This document shows, piece by piece, positions 62,801-64,000 of a stretch of DNA of 64,000 nucleotides. The DNA is from Sedimentisphaerales bacterium (GTDB lineage Bacteria; Planctomycetota; Phycisphaerae; Sedimentisphaerales; Anaerobacaceae). The notes beneath the pieces were generated by a model. It saw nothing but the letters and a program-made list of their open reading frames with translations, did not search any database and was not told the origin of the DNA. Position 1 is the stretch's first letter. Every line of letters starts with the position of its first letter. The position numbers and the translations under genes were made by a program. The DNA lies in NCBI GenBank assembly GCA_016935195.1, contig JAFGRL010000089.1:1-64000 (forward strand), in the 5' to 3' direction.

Positions 62801-63576
62801 GTGATAAGATAGCCGGCCGGCACGGCAATAAAGGAGTCATTGCCAAGATCGTACCTGAAGAAAACATGCCGTTTCTGGAAGATGGAACACCTTTGGACAT
62901 ACTGTTAAATCCGCTTGGTGTGCCAAGCCGGATGAATGTAGGACAGATCCTTGAAACACATCTGGGATGGGTGGCTAAGGTTTTAGGATTTCATGCTGTA
63001 ACTCCTGTTTTTGATGGTGCCACTGAGAGCGACATTCACAAATTGACCGAAGAAGCAAATGAATTTATGACTGAGCGGAAATGCGAATTGAGTGCAAATA
63101 AGCAAGCGCCTCCGGCTGGCGAATTTTTTGTGAATGTGCCGTCGAATCTCAAGACGCAATTGTATGACGGTAGAACAGGCGAGCCGTTTGACCAGGGAGT
63201 AACGATAGGGTACATCTATATGTTGAAGCTGCACCATCTTGTCGACGACAAGATTCATGCCCGTTCGACCGGACCTTACAGCCTCATTACTCAACAGCCG
63301 CTCGGAGGTAAAGCCAGAACAGGTGGGCAAAGATTCGGCGAAATGGAAGTATGGGCCTTAGAAGGTTACGGAGCGGCTTACGCACTTCAGGAGATGTTGA
63401 CGGTTAAAAGTGATGACGTCGAGGGTAGAACTAAAATCTATGAATCAATGGTCAAGGGGCAAAATAAACTTGAGGCGGGCACGCCTTTGTCCTTCGATGT
63501 ATTATGTAATGAAATAAGAGGCTTGGGATTAAATATCCAGCTTGAGAAGAAAAGACTCGGTAGTTCGGCACTGTAG
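59812..63576 (+). CDS. rpoB: RNA polymerase beta subunit
   Basis: The 1,254-residue protein is a full RpoB: an N-terminal lobe ([19 protein letters not shown]), [19 protein letters not shown], the rifampicin region [32 protein letters not shown] and the flap, and the C-terminal [17 protein letters not shown] and [13 protein letters not shown] that contact RpoC. A moderate insertion at about 870-970 ([19 protein letters not shown]) includes a coiled coil. It is followed 93 bp later by rpoC. Confidence 0.98.
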   Translation: MTSKTKETVRNFGRIQDSIEIPDLVKIQRRSYDDFLQKDVPPTKRADSGLEGLFRETFPIESYDKSLRLEYLYYEMEKPRYSPLECRQLRLTYGYPLKVCCRLKSQDGNDLSEQSIYLCEMPVMIGGGEFIINGAERVIVNQLHRSPGVDFLIESKKGDRVLHGCRIIPERGSWIEISVTQKDVLVIKIDQSSKIPATVFLRAMAPEYGSAEDIVRLFYPTKSVSANKLSPQMWSVGSVVDEKTGEVLVKAGAQIGDKAGFIQQAGIKKIEVVEQTKDTLIFNTLAEDDCQGHEKALLRFYIKLRPGNPPSEEKAKTFFKEKFFDSKRYRLGKVGRFRLNRKFGQAVDENEMTLRPQDFLNSMKYILALRNNEGEIDDIDNLGNRRLRTIDELASDEIRKGLLKLRKTVQERMSTKKYVDEPAKIADLVNSKSVSSSINYFFGRGELSQIVDQTNALSQLTHERRLSALGPGGLNRRRAGFEVRDVHISHYGKICPIETPEGTNIGLISSLAIFATIDEYGFLLTPYRKVKKGKVTDKVDYLRADEDMKAVIAAPGTVDQQSGRIRQGMVLAMKDGELARVSSDEVDYVDISTKQIAGVSASLIPFLEHDDANRALMGSNMQRQAVPLLRREAPLVGTGMEHVVALNSSMVVRAKSSGIVTAADSTRIVIDHTDEYKLSKFVGLNERTCLNQKPTVRLGDKIKRGQIIADGGGTDNGVLALGKNVLVGFISFDGFNFEDAIVVSEKLVKNDALTSIHIDEFTTEVRETRLGKEEFTRDIPNVSERALRNLNEDGIVREGSRVCPGDILVGKIVPKSKTELTPEEKLLHAIFGRAGEDVKNDSLELPSGYEGMVIKTEKFARRGASEEQKKALTEQIKQYEKQMKSKECAVFRQMVKAVLKKFDVSIVDPSTRQKVGASVDDEVVYEQIENFNIKWVKPAAHRKDVQKVIDQFWLKIEQFEQEKKRKIGTMKHGDELPSGVLEMVKIYIAVKRILSIGDKIAGRHGNKGVIAKIVPEENMPFLEDGTPLDILLNPLGVPSRMNVGQILETHLGWVAKVLGFHAVTPVFDGATESDIHKLTEEANEFMTERKCELSANKQAPPAGEFFVNVPSNLKTQLYDGRTGEPFDQGVTIGYIYMLKLHHLVDDKIHARSTGPYSLITQQPLGGKARTGGQRFGEMEVWALEGYGAAYALQEMLTVKSDDVEGRTKIYESMVKGQNKLEAGTPLSFDVLCNEIRGLGLNIQLEKKRLGSSAL

Positions 63577-63669
63577 TTTTGAGCTATTGATAATTCCTCC
63601 ATAGTTTTAGTGGTTCGTTTGTATAAGTGAAGCACTTTATTGGTTATTATAGTGAGGAGCCAGAGCTAA

Positions 63670-64000
<331 letters not shown>

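Overview
The window reads as a chromosomal contig of a Planctomycetota-like bacterium, probably class Phycisphaerae (inference). The grounds are a PEP-CTERM protein, many lipobox lipoproteins, secreted HEAT-repeat proteins, several URO-D-family genes, moderate GC, and long intergenic stretches full of dispersed repeats. No phage, plasmid backbone, transposase, CRISPR array or rRNA operon was seen.

Layout. 1-0.9 kb is a gene-free repeat zone. 0.9-2.8 kb is an RNA-repair pair (archease, RtcB). 3.2-5.1 kb holds structured repeats, a cysteine-less Rrf2 regulator and a STAS/anti-sigma-kinase pair. 5.1-13.7 kb carries cell-wall, folding and amino-sugar genes (amidase lipoprotein, PpiC/SurA-type isomerase, NagB with a DUF4954 protein, an ArgA-like acetyltransferase) and a short B12-dependent ribonucleotide reductase. 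13.8-20.0 kb on the minus strand has a DapA-like aldolase with two paralogous cysteine-rich proteins, then glnA and clpB. 20.3-23.9 kb carries bioD, nadB and the RNase P RNA. The 3' end of rnpB is repeated exactly 1,600 bp downstream with a secreted protein gene in between. 25.5-29.7 kb has a lipoprotein, ilvC, a PEP-CTERM protein and an FRG-domain protein. 29.7-30.9 kb is a second repeat zone holding another copy of the roughly 300-bp element seen at the left end.

30.9-40.3 kb is the most distinctive block. A GHMP sugar kinase and a URO-D-family protein diverge from a four-gene run encoding a secreted propeller-type glycosidase-like protein, two tandem paralogs that join a glycosidase-like barrel to HEAT repeats, and a second URO-D-family protein. 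I read it as a candidate carbohydrate-modification or -degradation locus. The function is inferred.

40.4-43.7 kb is a lexA-DUF72-umuD-umuC operon, a self-contained SOS mutagenesis unit with a possible operator inside the lexA promoter. 44.0-50.4 kb holds an HD-domain protein and a compact minus-strand operon (lipoprotein, galE, ROK kinase, amrS, pdxB, folP). 50.6-54.0 kb has a Xer recombinase and a HEAT lipoprotein. 54.3-64.0 kb is the classical tRNA-Thr / tuf / rpmG / tRNA-Trp / secE / nusG / rplKAJL / rpoBC core, cut off inside rpoC. It includes an N-terminally extended L7/L12 and a strong hairpin between rplL and rpoB.

Coordinates and starts were read by eye. Family names come from motif recognition, not from database searches.
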